In this document: in pieces, positions 1-12,639 of the stretch | Position numbering within the stretch: the stretch's first letter is position 1 | Layout: the number at the start of each line of letters is the position of its first letter | Assembly (NCBI RefSeq): GCF_027596085.1 | Contig: NC_072472.1 | Span: 13,440,471 to 13,504,470 of the forward strand | Length of the DNA: 64,000 bases | DNA from: Anoplopoma fimbria | Taxonomy: Eukaryota; Chordata; Actinopteri; Perciformes; Anoplopomatidae | Direction: 5' to 3' | Made by a program: the position numbers and the translations under genes | Notes under the pieces: model-generated | The model's input: only the letters and a program-made list of their open reading frames with translations | Databases searched by the model: none | What the model was told of the DNA's origin: nothing

Positions 1-972
1 TCTAATCATATTTACAAGCCTCCACTAATAAGGGGTGAATGCACTACATTCAGGTATCTACGGTATGTGAGACTTAAGGAATTCAAAGATTAGCATCAGT
101 TCAATCCCAGCTTGTCAAGTAAAGTTTCACAAAACCAAAAGAGAGGCAGGATAAACATACAGCCTAGCTGGGTCAAAAAAGACTAAATACACCTTCTAAC
201 ATCCTTAAAGCTGTCTTAAATATGATACACATTGTTGTTTGTTTACTTCATGTGAAGTAGTTGCACAAAGATTAAACTTTGTAGTTTTAGGGTGAAACAA
301 AATCTTTATTTTTATTACCAAAATAGACCATTTGTTGGCTGTTTTCAAATGTTTTTATTGACGAAGAATACCAGCTGTGGATAGCTTCAGTGTTCTATAA
401 TAGATACTTTAAAGGGTAAATTCTGTATTGTTCAGCCTGAATGCTATTTTTTCCATGTTTTTGTGTGGGGACAATTTTTTTTAATTAGTCCAGTATTGAG
501 TGAGACAGCTGCAGAAGTTTTTTACATTACACAAAGTCCTTTACTAGAATAAATGCAACATGAAAACAAGGCAGACATAATGTCACATGTTTGATTTGGT
601 TGTGTTAGTACAAAATGTATTATATATTTATCCTGTCATTATTAATGACTGTACCTTTAAACGGGCTGTAATGTAATAGCTCAAGGCAACTCAGGCTAAA
701 TTTCTGTTTATTAAAAGTGCTTGTGTTTACCACTGACAGGATCGGATTGTTATTTCTAAGCGTCTAACATTGTGCAAAAGACCCTACAGAGGAATAAAAC
801 ACTTTTCTTTTCCTTTTGCCTTGATCCGATCTGTTGTTCTGTTTCTGGCCTAGAGAAGTCTCGTTCTGAAATCTTCCGTCACATCCACATTGTAGAAATA
901 AGCTAAATATTTAGCCATGACAGTGAAAATCTTTTTAAGAACACTAAACTACACTTTCTGGACTCCAACACA
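1..972. other. AT-rich DNA, no gene seen
   Basis: There is no exon-like reading frame with plausible splice sites and no recognisable repeat. The stretch is AT-rich with short homopolymer runs, as expected of intergenic fish DNA or a distant intron. It could be a far upstream intron of the TRPC4-type gene, but nothing in the sequence shows that. Confidence 0.5.
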
Positions 973-1450
973 TTTACATTACATTACATTACAGTCATTT
1001 AGCAGACGCTTTTATCCAAAGCGACTTACAATAAGTGTATTCAACATAGGTATTCAAGAGAACTACTAGTCACCAGAAGTCATAAGTGCATCTCCTTTCT
1101 TAAACAAGCAAAAAGTATAGTGCAGAAGCAAGTTACTACGAATACAATAAGTGCAACAAACTAATACGAATGCAATAAGTGCTACGAGGAAGGCTCAGCG
1201 TAGTACTTCTTGAAGAGGTGAGTTTTCAGCCTGCGTTTTCAGGCAGTGACTCTGCTGTCCTGAGGTCAGTGGGGAGTTCATTCCACCACTGAGGGGCCAG
1301 GACAGAAAAAAGCTGTGACCGGGTGGATCGGCCGCAGGGACCTCTGAGCGACGGGTCAACCAATCGCCCCGAGGCAGCAGAGCGAAGTGGTCGGGCGGGG
1401 GTGTAGGGCTTGACCATGGCCTGGAGATAGGAAGGAGCTGAAAACAAAAG
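973..1450 (-). mobile_element. 5'-truncated L2-clade LINE, C-terminal ORF end plus 3' tail
   Basis: Read on the minus strand, about 1447-1226 codes for the end of a non-LTR retrotransposon protein: a PYTPARPLRS segment followed by LFSVLAPQWWNELP, the form seen at the C-terminus of L2-type reverse-transcriptase proteins. A short 3' UTR follows. The element then ends with the stem-loop-type tail (CGCTTTGGATAAAAGCGTCTG on this strand) and TGTAA repeats, as in the eel UnaL2 class of L2 LINEs. Everything 5' of the last roughly 75 codons is missing, the usual result of incomplete reverse transcription. The right edge is approximate and I saw no clear target duplication. Confidence 0.75.
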
Positions 1451-3020
1451 AAAAGCGTTTTATTTCTCTGTACGGTCCTTTCAATAATGTTGTCAGACTT
1501 TATAAAACCAATTTCAGCCTGTTAGTGGAAAAAAAAAGCACTCTTAGTGGACGTACATTGACGGTGCAGAATTGCCCTGAGCGATTACGTAGCATCTCGT
1601 TTTGCACCTGACTGCCACAGCATTCTCGCACAATACTGGACCAATTTCAAAAATTGTTCCCCCCATTAGTCACTTAGACACAACATCATGGGAGAATAAA
1701 GTTCAGGTTGAAAAATACCAAAGAAAAAGGGCTAATATATACACAAAAACTGAAACACTCTCCAATTCTCCACTGTCAATTGGTTTGTCAATATGTTATA
1801 AATACTTATAATTCTTCTAAAATATGGCCAATTATGGCCCTTTTTTGGTTGAGGTTCCTGAGGGATAGCATGACAAGGAAGCAGAATAATGAGTCATATT
1901 TCATCTATAGCAGACATGACATAGTGTATGTATTTAACAAGCAGTGGCACAGTTAATATGAACCACTGATCCATGAAAAATAGAGGAAAAAAACGATTTA
2001 AACATTTCTTTGGGGTTTTACTTTTATTTCATGGAAGTTGGGAACACTACAATGAACAAAGTAATCACTAAAACCTGTACGATTCTGAGCTGCCTTCACA
2101 TTCCCAAATATTTTGATATAGAGTATCTGAACCTTAATGATGTGTGCGTTACATAGGTGTTATTTTCGTGCTGATACCTGTGGAAATGATCCTACAGGAT
2201 GTCTAAATTCATGAAAATATCTGAATTAATGAAATCAAGTCATCTTTCAACTTTGAACACGTAGACATGAATATTTCACTTTTGTCCAATTATCTCCCTA
2301 CCTGACTGAAAAGTTTGGGAAAGTTGGGAGCCTAATATCAGAGGGACCAGAAATCAAAGCAATGCCTCTGTATGCCTGTATCTGGGGCACTGTTTTTATT
2401 TTTTGAGCAGAGCTTTCATAAGGTCCTTCTTATTAACCATGTGTAGCGGGAGCTCTCTGCAATATTGAACATTTTGGCAGTGATTGCATGACCGCCAAAA
2501 ACAAAAGAAATTGCACCTCAAAGAGTCACTGCAACCTAAGATTTGATCAGCCTGTTCATAATCCCTACACACAAAGAAGGGATAGTTTAAAGCTTTTGTT
2601 GAAATAGTGTAAAACTATATCAACAGCAAACTAAAGCCGGAGTGAATGTTGATGTTGTAAGCCCTTCAGACAGATGGAGATCTGTGAAAACATATCGTGC
2701 AAGGGCAGGACTATCCTCATGTCAAGCATATTTTAAACCTTCTGGGTCAGCAGAACAAGGAAAGCAGCTGCAAAAACGACGCTGGGGAAGACCTGATGTG
2801 AGCAAAACAACTTAATATGAGCTTGTTTAGATTCATCCTGCAAATCACATCACACCTGATGATCTCTCCTTAACCAAATATTTTAGACGCCAGACCTTAA
2901 CCGTGTTGTAGTTGCCATGTGCAGTGAGAGTAATCAGTTGAAAATGCTCTAATGTTATTCGGTAATGGGGCTTTTGAGAATTGCCCTTTATCGATCATAT
3001 GTTTGGGGAATCTGTCGCAA
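1451..3020. other. Intergenic AT-rich DNA, nothing recognised
   Basis: Only short chance reading frames are present, without splice sites or protein similarity I can recognise. No palindrome or tandem repeat longer than a few units was noticed. Confidence 0.45.
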
Positions 3021-3185
3021 CTAGAATCCACTTTACTCCACTTTACTCTAGTCTACATTACTTTTCTCTATACAACTCTACTTTACTCTATACTACTCTA
3101 TTTTACTCTATACTACGCTACTTTACTCTATACTACTCTATTTTACTCTATACTACGCTACTTTACTCTATACTACTCTATTTCC
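3021..3185. repeat. Minisatellite, 20/40-bp unit
   Basis: A tandem array built on CTACTTTACTCTATACTACT-like 20-mers. Neighbouring 20-mers alternate (CTACTTTACT versus CTATTTTACT), so a 40-bp higher-order unit repeats almost exactly in the right half. The left end is more divergent. Open frames through it are low-complexity products of the array, not genes. Confidence 0.85.
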
Positions 3186-3472
3186 ATTCCAGTGATTGAC
3201 AGCCCACTAAGCCAAATCAAAAGATTTAACTTATTCCCCTGCTTTGTGGGGTTTAATTGATGCTTTGTTTAGTCTTCAGGGATGTAGGATTGGAGTAAAT
3301 CAGGACCCACTAACTGGAAAATGAAGGCTGTTCAAAAATAGAATGATATCTTGTGTTCAAATCTGAGTAGACAAGCAGAAAGGAAGGTGGGAAGAGGGCA
3401 ATCACAAAAATCAATTGTTGTTGTGTTAGATGGAGGAAGGGGACAAGTTGCAAAAAGCATGTCTGTCAGACC

Positions 3473-3473
<1 letters not shown>

Positions 3474-3562
<89 letters not shown>

Positions 3563-3563
3563 T
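3474..3563. repeat. Compound (TA)n / (CA)n microsatellite
   Basis: Two (TA)n blocks are separated by CACA and followed by a (CA)n block of about ten repeats. It can form hairpins and is likely polymorphic. Short frames through it (tyrosine-isoleucine repeats) are artefacts. Confidence 0.95.
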
Positions 3564-6500
3564 ATTCTTCCTCTTTCTTTCACTTCTGACACACCTCCCT
3601 CACTCTTTGTCTCAGTAGCATTGCTCCTAAAAAAGACCTTTAGACTCCCCCATCTGGGCCCCAGCCTTGATAGAGGGGGTCAGACAGTGGGCAACACCTG
3701 GCTCTCCACCAGCTCCCTTGGGGCAAAGAGGCTCACACATTAATTCACTGAAGTGAGAAGATCTGTCACCAAATCTAATGCACAGACACTGAATCTCAAA
3801 GCATACATACGGGTGCACCCTCACAGCTAAACACACTAAGCTGCATCTTTATTAACAACAGTAGCCTTAGAAACAGGAATTGTCCCAGTTATTTCTCCCC
3901 TCATTTTTACCTTCTGTCTGATCACATGCTTATAAATCATGATCATGAAATGCTTTCTAATTAAATATAATTATTTTCCCAAATTCCAGAGCTCATAAAT
4001 ACCCGTAAGATATTTGTTTATGTCAATACCATTGTGAGAAAAAGTTGTTATCTTTTGGGAACAAGAAAATTAACAATAGTAATATGTTCCCTCAAGATTA
4101 TAACATTTTGCACACAAGATACAAAATCACCTTTCAAGACTAAAGGGTTTCATATCATTGTGCTCATGCAGCTTCAATTGAGAATTTTAACTTGCTGATA
4201 TTGATTTGGTATTATCTCATAATTGCCAGGTTGCAAATTCCGAGAGAGTTAAATAGTTCTTCTGAGATGCTTCGGTGCATTTGTACAAGATGTTTTTCAG
4301 AGTTATGGCCATTTGTATAGCAATCCATATCTTAAAGTAGTTTCCTGCTTTTTAAAGAAGTCTATTTTACATTTTGTGCTTGGATCTTTGTTGAACTGTG
4401 TGAAAAGACTTAGGACTGTCTGCTTGTCAATTAAAGGGATGCAACAGAATTACATATGGGTGCTTTTAAGCCTCCAGTCCCACTGATTTGCATGTGTTTG
4501 AGATTTGGGAGGAAAAAATCACACAAATAGCATAAATTATGTGACGAGACGGAGAAGCCACAACTGCATCTGGTGCAGTTATTTTATACAAAACTGAAAT
4601 GCTGCATTGATTTTCTACAAATGTTAACTAGCACCAAGATAGAGATAAAATAATGTTAGGGAGGAAAATCAAACCACTGATTCACATTCTTTGGAGTTAA
4701 ATCACAGAATGTCTATTAAATCATTAAATGGTCAATTAAAGAAATGTCATGCTTCTGAAATAATCCAATAGCATCCTTAAAAAAAATGACTCTTGAGAGT
4801 GAATTGAGCAGGATTGTGTGTTTAGTGCTGCAAGACATATTGGCTCCCTGTACATGTAGCCTCATTAACCACCCCTCAGCGATTTCTTTGTGGTACATTG
4901 TGTAATGGTTCCTCAGTGGTTGTTCCCTTGTGTGAGCAGTGCATGATAGACCCACTATTAGAAATTGATGACAGAAAGAAGGAGTAAGGACACTCAGTAA
5001 ATTAGGTCTAATAGGGGTTTGATACCAGCTGAGGCTAATGTGTGTGTGTCTACACAAGGTATCTCTAGGCAAGACCCTTCATGGACAGTGCACTTAGTAT
5101 TAATGATTATTGATAAAAATATCAGACAAAAGACAAAACTACAAATTAAAAGTGAGGCAAGAAAAAGCTCCTAACTTTGTCTCAACAAGCAAAACAGCAG
5201 GTGTTTCTTGATATTATGAACAATAAATAGTGAATAATAACTTGTTAATACAGCTTTTTATTTAAAGCAAACTACCGTACAGCAATCATCCTTTGGTGTT
5301 GTTACAGCTATGGTGTCACTAACAAAGCTTAAACCGAATTTGAATTGCAACAAAACATCTTTAAAAGTGGTTATAAAAATGGAAAGTTTTTCTGATGATT
5401 ATCATATGATTGGGATGATTACATTGCCCGAGAGTCATGCAGCCTGCCATGCTGAATCGTTTGAATGCTGATGCTTCAGGGCTGATATGAAAGCAACCCA
5501 CACAAAAGCTTAGGACATGAGCAGAGATTTGTGCTGCCAGAGAAATAAATTTGGTGACAATTCCTGTTTTTCAGATTACCCAAATATTGGCATCCCCTGA
5601 AAGCTTTTCCAGCGCTGGATTGTGCCAGTGAAAAGCTGACAGTTAGCAAATAGAAACTACACACTAAACATAACTTTAACTCACAGTTCTTGAAGTTGGA
5701 AATAAATACGAAGAAGTGAATATGTCATGAGACATACTACTAACTGCTAAAAGCCAAGATGTGTCCGTGCCTGCGGCATCAATTTTGACTATTTAAAAAA
5801 TATGTCACTCAGAAGTCTCAGTGTAAAGGAAGACAGTGACACACTGGAAGCCATGATGGAAAAAGTATTAATAATTTTCCAATGTTTTGACATGACAGTC
5901 CTCTTGGGGGTATTGAAGAAGTCTTCAAACATTAGGGAAGTGCAGTGAAGTGCTGGAGTAATCCTCCCTTTCATGTTCTTGTATTTGGTCGCTATGATGA
6001 GTAATCTGTGATTTGTTGAATACTGAATTTAAAAATATGGAGTGAAAAATGTAAAGGCACCCACTGCCTGAAATATCCGCTCAGTGCTTTTTTAAACTTA
6101 AACTCTGAAACTTTTTTTAAGTGATTCAGCTGTAATGCAAACAAGTTTTCTCTTTGTAGTGTTTTGATAATTCACTGCAGTATATTCATAAATTGTTTGG
6201 ATCCCTGCACTTCAAATAATGCACGGCAGTGTTTACAAGTCCTACAAGATAAATAACAAAATACTAATTTGTCCATGCACCCACCCTACCCTCCATGCAG
6301 ACTTTGTTGCTCTGTTATAACATCACCTGACTACCTCATAATTGCTACAGGAGCTAGAGGGCTTTTTCCCTTGAACAGAAACATATGTCATTTTGGGGCA
6401 CTCACTGAAACGACTGATGTTGTTTATCTTGGGAGGACAGTCCTTAACATTATCATCAGAGGAGTTTGTGTTTATCTGGAAATTTTTAATGACTACAGGG

Positions 6501-6621
6501 TGTGGAACTGGCTTTCTTAGTTATTAAGTGTAGACACAATGAAATTTAGACCAGAATTAAACCATACCAACTATAAACCAATTAAGGCAAAATGAAAAAG
6601 CCGAAATTGCAAAACTTGGAC
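3564..6621. other. Intergenic DNA, nothing recognised
   Basis: AT-rich sequence with no reading frame that looks like an exon. The longest frames (about 118 codons on the minus strand near 4716-5072) lack splice sites and family resemblance. No element ends were recognised. Confidence 0.4.
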
Positions 6622-7142
6622 TTAAAGTGGCCCTATTATGCTTTTCCACTTTGTCCCTCTTCTTTTGTGTGTTATATATATTTTTGAATATGTAAAAGGT
6701 CCGTAGAGTGTAAAACCGCCTAAACGCCTAAAAGGAGTTACCCTCCCCCTCAGAAGCTCCTGAGCTGCCTGAAACGGCTCCATTGAATTCTCTCCTTCAC
6801 TTTCGTAACTTTATGAGGTCATAATGTTACGGAATTGACGTAAAATCCTTCCGGCTAGTTTGGCCCACCCTCAAATAACAAAACAGAGAGACGGAGCTGA
6901 AGCTGTGGAGGGAGAGTTTTTTGAAATGTGAAACGTTGACCAATCACAACAGAGCGGGCTAGCTGACCAATCAGGGCAGACTTTGCTTTCTGGAGGCCAT
7001 TTCAGAGAGAGGTTGAGAAGAGGTGCTGCAGGACAGGCAGGATGAGAAAAACATTATGAGCATTAATGCATGTAAACATGTTGTAACTGTAACTTGAGAT
7101 AAAAATATGCACCCGGAAAATAGTATAATAGGGCCTGTTTAA
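6622..7142. mobile_element. Non-autonomous DNA transposon (MITE-like) with TTAA flanks
   Basis: The left end reads TTAA-AGTGGCCCTATTATG and the right end, on the opposite strand, TTAA-ACAGGCCCTATTATAC, giving imperfect terminal inverted repeats of about 20-25 bp. Both are bounded by TTAA, which fits a TTAA target duplication. The 521-bp interior has no coding capacity. Repeats with these ends are common in teleost genomes as I know them. The superfamily is not certain; the TTAA points to a piggyBac-type mobiliser, but this is inference. Confidence 0.6.
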
Positions 7143-7235
7143 AAAGCAAAGAAAAAAATCTGGTTTAAGATAGTGCAGTTGGACCTAATTAAAGCCTTAA
7201 AGCGATTTATCTCATTGTGCGAGTAGGAGTATGCC

Positions 7236-7951
7236 CCAACCACCGTGTATAAAGATGGACGACATGACAGCTCCCCAAAAGTGAAGCCCAAAAAATCTTG
7301 ATTGCCCCCTTATGGCTGGCTGCAGTATAAGTCAAAAATCCCGCCCCCTCCATGTAGGCAGACGGAATATATGCCAACTAAAAAATAAAAAATAAACGTC
7401 AAATAAGTTTGTCCCAAAGATTGTTTCTGTCATTTTAGGTATCTGATATTTTCAAAATTTCATTTTTCTGATAAGTTTGGTTTTAATTAGATACTCGATG
7501 CAATGAAAAGGGGATGAGACGTCATGACAGCTGTGCTTTACAGATGCTCCGAGTGAAGTAGTCGCAGAGCAGTAAAGCAATTGTGCGAGAGAGATGTAAC
7601 TTTTGCATTCTGTAACCGTCACGAGTCTGTGTAATATGTGTAACATCTATCAATTTGATCATACATTAAGTTATAAAGATATCAAGGAAGTTGTTTCTGT
7701 CTTTCTAGCCAAACAGCTACCGTGGTGCTTATGTAGCAGCTAGGTTGCTCAGACTAACAAGTTGTGACTGTGCTTAGCTTGGGATTGGTGTGAGCAGGTA
7801 TGTGAGAGGGCCCCAATCACTGCGCAGACTCCAAATGAAGTCAAAATCTCAAGTTGGCCACTCCCGTATCTGAGATATTTCGGCTTTACTTTTGTACAGT
7901 CGGAAGAAAATAGAGAAGCATCATCCATCTATATATACAGTCTATGGCTGG
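7236..7951. mobile_element. Second non-autonomous DNA element with related inverted ends
   Basis: The left end contains CACCGTGTATAAAGATGGAC. The right end, read on the other strand, contains CCATAGACTGTATATATAGATGGATGATG-type sequence, an imperfect match, so the element has inverted ends of about 30 bp. The interior is non-coding. It lies under 100 bp from the preceding MITE-like element. Exact borders and superfamily are uncertain. Confidence 0.45.
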
Positions 7952-10456
7952 AGTTCTATAGCTCTTAGAAAACAACTGGTAAAAATGAAGGTTATCGTAT
8001 GGCACTCTATCATATTTGAATAAAGCAGTCAAATGAGTCCTGCCTTGGCTGCACTCTCTTGAAGATGTAAAGTGATGTACTCTGTTGGACTTAAGTGTTT
8101 GAAGGCATGCCGGAACATTTCTGCAGAATAATGGTGGCTATTTTATAGTCCACAATCCTTTCAGTTGTTTTACTCTCAGATGGGAAAGGCTAGAAAACCG
8201 ATTACTGTTAACTGAATAATGTTAAAATGCAGCCCCTATTTCTTTCACAAAGTAGCTTTAAAAGTACTAGACATTAACTTTAGCAGGCCATTTGTCTCTC
8301 TCAAAGTTGCAGCTGAGGTTGACAGATAAAGGGAAAAGTGGCCATATGTGTTATGTTGTTTTGAAAATTATTGAGATTTCAGAGTCCTCATGATGAAAGC
8401 ATGGTTACTGCATAACCAAAAGAGCAGCCAATGGAGATCAGAAGACAATCTGCCATTGCCTTTAAAGGATTCTGACATAAAACATTTATTTGAATAGGCG
8501 ACATTAACAATCTAGTCCTAACGACCCTGGTCTATCATAGTTTAATCACCTAGATAAAACTCTCCAGTGGTGGTCTTTAAAAAGCTCTGTATAAAACCTC
8601 AAAAGGAATTCACACAGTGTTCTGGAAACATTCAAAACATGTCCCCTGCATACAAGAAAGGGGAAATAACTGTAGTTTTGCATCTGATATTGTGTAAGCC
8701 AGAGATAACTGCGGTGTCCTTGACAGATCACTGCAGCAGGGTAAAAGCAGTTCTTTTCATAAGGGTCAGCAGGGGTGAACATCCCGCACAGTAGCACAGA
8801 GCTTCAGGATGTACTCACAGAGGACATGTGTGTACTCTGCTCAAATCTGTTTATTCTCTCTGGGGTTCTGGAGAGTGGTAGCCGAGAAGAGCTCGCCATT
8901 TCTACGGCTGCAACCCTTTGGTTTCTTAAGAAGAGCTGTTTACTCGTCCTTGACATCACTCACATAACTCCTGTGAAAGTAGAAAGTGAAAAGTGTTCGT
9001 CAGTATTACGCAGGAAACGGCTTGCTGAAGTCACTGAAATTTATACTCACTGTACTGCATTAAACAGAATATGCACACATACCCACAAATATTCCCACAA
9101 ACCGTAAACGTATAGGCTATTAATGTGATTTTGCGGTTAAATTCTTAGTAGTGTAATTGTGGAATCTGTTTTTCTAAGAAATACATCATACATTTTTTAA
9201 AAATATCCTTAATTACATTGCAATACAACTGTATTTCCTAAAGAATTTGTTCTTGTTACCCTTTACCCATCTTTTTCTTGTGTCATGGCGCATCAGGCCT
9301 TTCTCAGCTGTGTGTCTCAGTGATGGTCCTTCTCTTCTTTTTTATATATTCTGTTTCCCAGTTCATTGCAAAGTTGCAGTTGTTGTTTTAGTCCCGCCTT
9401 AGTATGTATCAGATCATCTTACCTCTACGCCACTTCTCATCCTCACTCAGCCGCATCATGTTTGCTCATTCAGATAACTCTTTAATACTAACATGGGTCT
9501 TGCCATTGATTTCAAAGGATTCTTTAGACACTTGTTATGGAAGACATAAACCGCTTTGTTGTCAGTGACACTTACTGGATTAGAAAAAAACAAACTATCC
9601 AAGCAGCAGTTGCATTCCTAACAAAATATATTTGGCAAACAAGTTTGTATAAAGGCAATTTCAGGTGAACACAAAACAATATAAAGCTTTTGTTACCCCT
9701 GTCTTTTGCAAAAAGAGAAGTGATAGGGAATGAAATACAGTGCAGGTATCAGCAATGAGAAAAAGTAGATTGCTGATGAAATGTTCTTCCTCTTTTTGCT
9801 AATTTTTGCTCACTGTAAAAATGAACTGTTTTGGGTAGCTAGTGTGGCAGTCTCTGCCTCAGAGCATCTCCAGGGAGGACAGACACAGATCAATTTTAAT
9901 TACTATGTAGCTACTCAGAGAGCATGAGAGTAATGGGAATTTAAACAGCTCAGATGGCCACACTTACCTCAGGGAAGCCCGAGAGCCACAGACACAAAAT
10001 ATAGCATAACTCCCACAGATGCACCTGGCAGGGAAAAAAAGAGGGATTATGAAAACCTGGGACTTATATAATTGTGATGTTGACAAGGTCTCTGCCTTTT
10101 CAAAAATGGATTCTATACATGGCGCGATGTAACTTCATGAAAGGGTGACTGATTATTCTCAGAAGCGTAGGACAGGATGAGGACGGCACTGTGTTTCCAT
10201 GGAGATAAAGGGAAACTCTGGGTTAGAGCACAAGTTTAGATTTCAGGGAAAAGGCACACAGATACCTCTGTAAAAGAGAGCAGTCCAACTTTTTGTTGAG
10301 CTTTCAACAAGTTTAACCTGATTGAGAGAGAGCGTGAAGCAGAGATAGAAGCAAGAAAAAGGGGAAAGACAGAAGGACAGAGGGGAGGATGCAAAGGGAG
10401 ATCACTGCCAACTGGATGTGCATATCAGAATAGCGGGCTGGTTACATTTCACAGAC
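7952..10456. other. Intergenic DNA, nothing recognised
   Basis: No supported exon. Overlapping short frames around 8546-9107 on both strands lack splice sites or recognisable similarity. I saw no tandem repeats or transposon ends. Confidence 0.4.
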
Positions 10457-10508
10457 GGAGAAGTTGCCTGTCTGCTTTGTAGCAGCAAAGCAAACAGGCA
10501 ACTTCTCC
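10457..10508. repeat. Hairpin: 23-bp inverted repeat with 6-base loop
   Basis: The arm GGAGAAGTTGCCTGTCTGCT plus three more bases is followed by the loop TAGCAG and its inverted copy, with one mismatch in 23. It would fold as a stable stem-loop on either strand. It is shorter than a typical microRNA precursor, and I know no microRNA with this stem. Function unknown. Confidence 0.9.
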
Positions 10509-12630
10509 TCTTACCTTGATAAAGAACACCATCTGTTAAAACTCATGCATCTCTTAACTACAAGGCAGCTCGCCAGTTGTTCATAAATGTTGGTGTGAGA
10601 AGTTACTGCACTGCTATTCAGAGCTGAGAGTACTGAAGCAACAAGCCCAAAAGCTAAAAAAATGTGCTGCAGCAGCCGACGTTATCAACAAGCAATACCA
10701 GGGTGTTTATTCCCCCTCTACAATATGCTGAAATTAGTTAAAACTACACTGCAGGTCTGATAAGGGGAATCCAGCATTATCTTGCAACTGTTAAGTAAAA
10801 ATAGAAAATTAGCCCCTTGTGTCTAAATCCCCCTGCTGCAGAAATCGGAGCTTTCTCCCCCTTGATGCAAAATGTTACCAACCAGTGCAAGAAATGGTAC
10901 CTTCATTATAACAAAGGGTCTGTGCTGTAATGAGCCAGCTTTAGAAGAAAGTGAATACATTCTTGTAAGTAAGGCAAGTGAATCTACTGTTTTGCTTTCC
11001 CTCTCCACATCGTATCAAATGTTGTTTAAATGTCCGCTCCAATTAATCCCCTTTTATGGGAGAAGAATTAGCTGCAGGACTATTTTTAGAATTGTTAATA
11101 TTTTTAGATTTCTGACCTGCCCGCCATACAGACTCTACTCTGCAGTGTAAAGGAGATTATTTAAATGTATTCCATATACTCCTAAATCTACTCTAGCTTT
11201 TGTTTGAAAACTTGCTTGTAAGCACACGCAGGGAAAAGAACCAGCAGAGAGTTATTGATATCGTATCTTACCTTAATTGTCTATTGATTACCATGTCTAT
11301 GATTGACTGGTTCAGCACGTTTAGAGACAGCACTAATATGTCACATTCATTTAAATCTAATTCAATTTCCTACCTGCCTGTCATGATAAATGCATTGCTG
11401 CTTTGCGTGTCTGTGAGTATGTGAGTTCCTAAATCAGTTTGATTGGATGAAGTATTGTAGTTATTGACCCTCAAAGGGAGGGGTTCTTTGTTATAATGAT
11501 ATATGGTCATCATTTTGAATCGACACAGAGAGCTGCTGTACCCAAGATAAGTCTCCATGAGGGATCCATGCCAAGTTTCAGGGAATCCCGTTATCCCATG
11601 GGTGCAGCCACATAATAAGTCTCTAGAGAGCATCAAAGAAATAAGAAGCACAGAGACACCAAGCCTTATTTTCTTGTAAATAAGGAAATGCCTCAAGAGG
11701 CAGCCAAAAGTGCAAAGAACGAAGGAGAGTCTTTTTTCTTTGCTTTTTAAAATTGCTATATGAGCATCATACAACATGTTGACCATTTGCATTACTAAGA
11801 TGGCGACACAGAACAATATTGGATAAGTGGTTCAAACCTACAGACCCATCTTCTGCAAAAATCTTTGACATTTCAATGTGACTGGAACTTGCAGTTTAAG
11901 TGCATGTCTTGCCAACATAAACTCACACACAAGCATACAGACAGACATGAGGAATGAATCTGGCCTGGAGACTCTGTAAACATGTCAGGGGACGTTCAAC
12001 AGCTTTACACACTATTAGGAAGAATTTACAGCACCAACAGGTCTATAAGTTAAAGAGAGAGAGAGAAAGAGAGATTGAGTTGGTATTTGTGTTTGAACTA
12101 TGATCAGAAATTAGTGGGCAAACCCTGATAAATAGCCTGACTCCAACATCATGAGCAGTGTGTCCAGTCCACTGATAAATAATTCAATTATAAACACATA
12201 CAATTCCTGAGATTTAACCCATTTGTTTCAAGTTGTAAAACTGACAGATTTTTGATAAAAAAAGATATATATTAGAAGCCTTATAGTTATCAATATCATT
12301 AGCTTTGCTGTATTAGCTGTTTTATGTTGTTTTTTTTATTTTTTTTACTTGTTGACCATCAAATAAAAGTCAAATATTTTTGCTTTAACATATAGTTGAA
12401 TGCAGAATTGTGTTTTACTATCTGTTTCCTACCTACCTAGCCCTATTTAATTAAAAAAATAACCATAATAGATTTAAATGATATCACAGGTTATGCTCTT
12501 AGAATAATCCCATATGTCTGGATGTCATTTCTACAAACAAGCAAAGCTTAATGGGAAACTGGCACAGTGTGTGTTTGGTGTACGACAGGACAGGCTGAAT
12601 GTCTGGCTGAGTTGCTTGTTTAGATGGTTT
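10509..12630. other. Upstream flank of the TRPC4-type gene, nothing recognised
   Basis: AT-rich DNA. A 148-codon minus-strand frame (11370-11816) is the longest but has no resemblance I recognise and ordinary non-coding composition. A short GA-rich run lies near 12054-12077. Confidence 0.4.
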
Positions 12631-12639
12631 CCCCCCCCC

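Noticed and set aside
1226..1447. Minus-strand frame as a host gene
   Set aside because: Its VLAPQWWNELP end and the attached TGTAA tail show it is the end of an L2-clade LINE protein.
11370..11816. 148-codon minus-strand frame as a gene
   Set aside because: No family resemblance, no splice context, composition like the surrounding AT-rich DNA; length alone is within chance for 64 kb.
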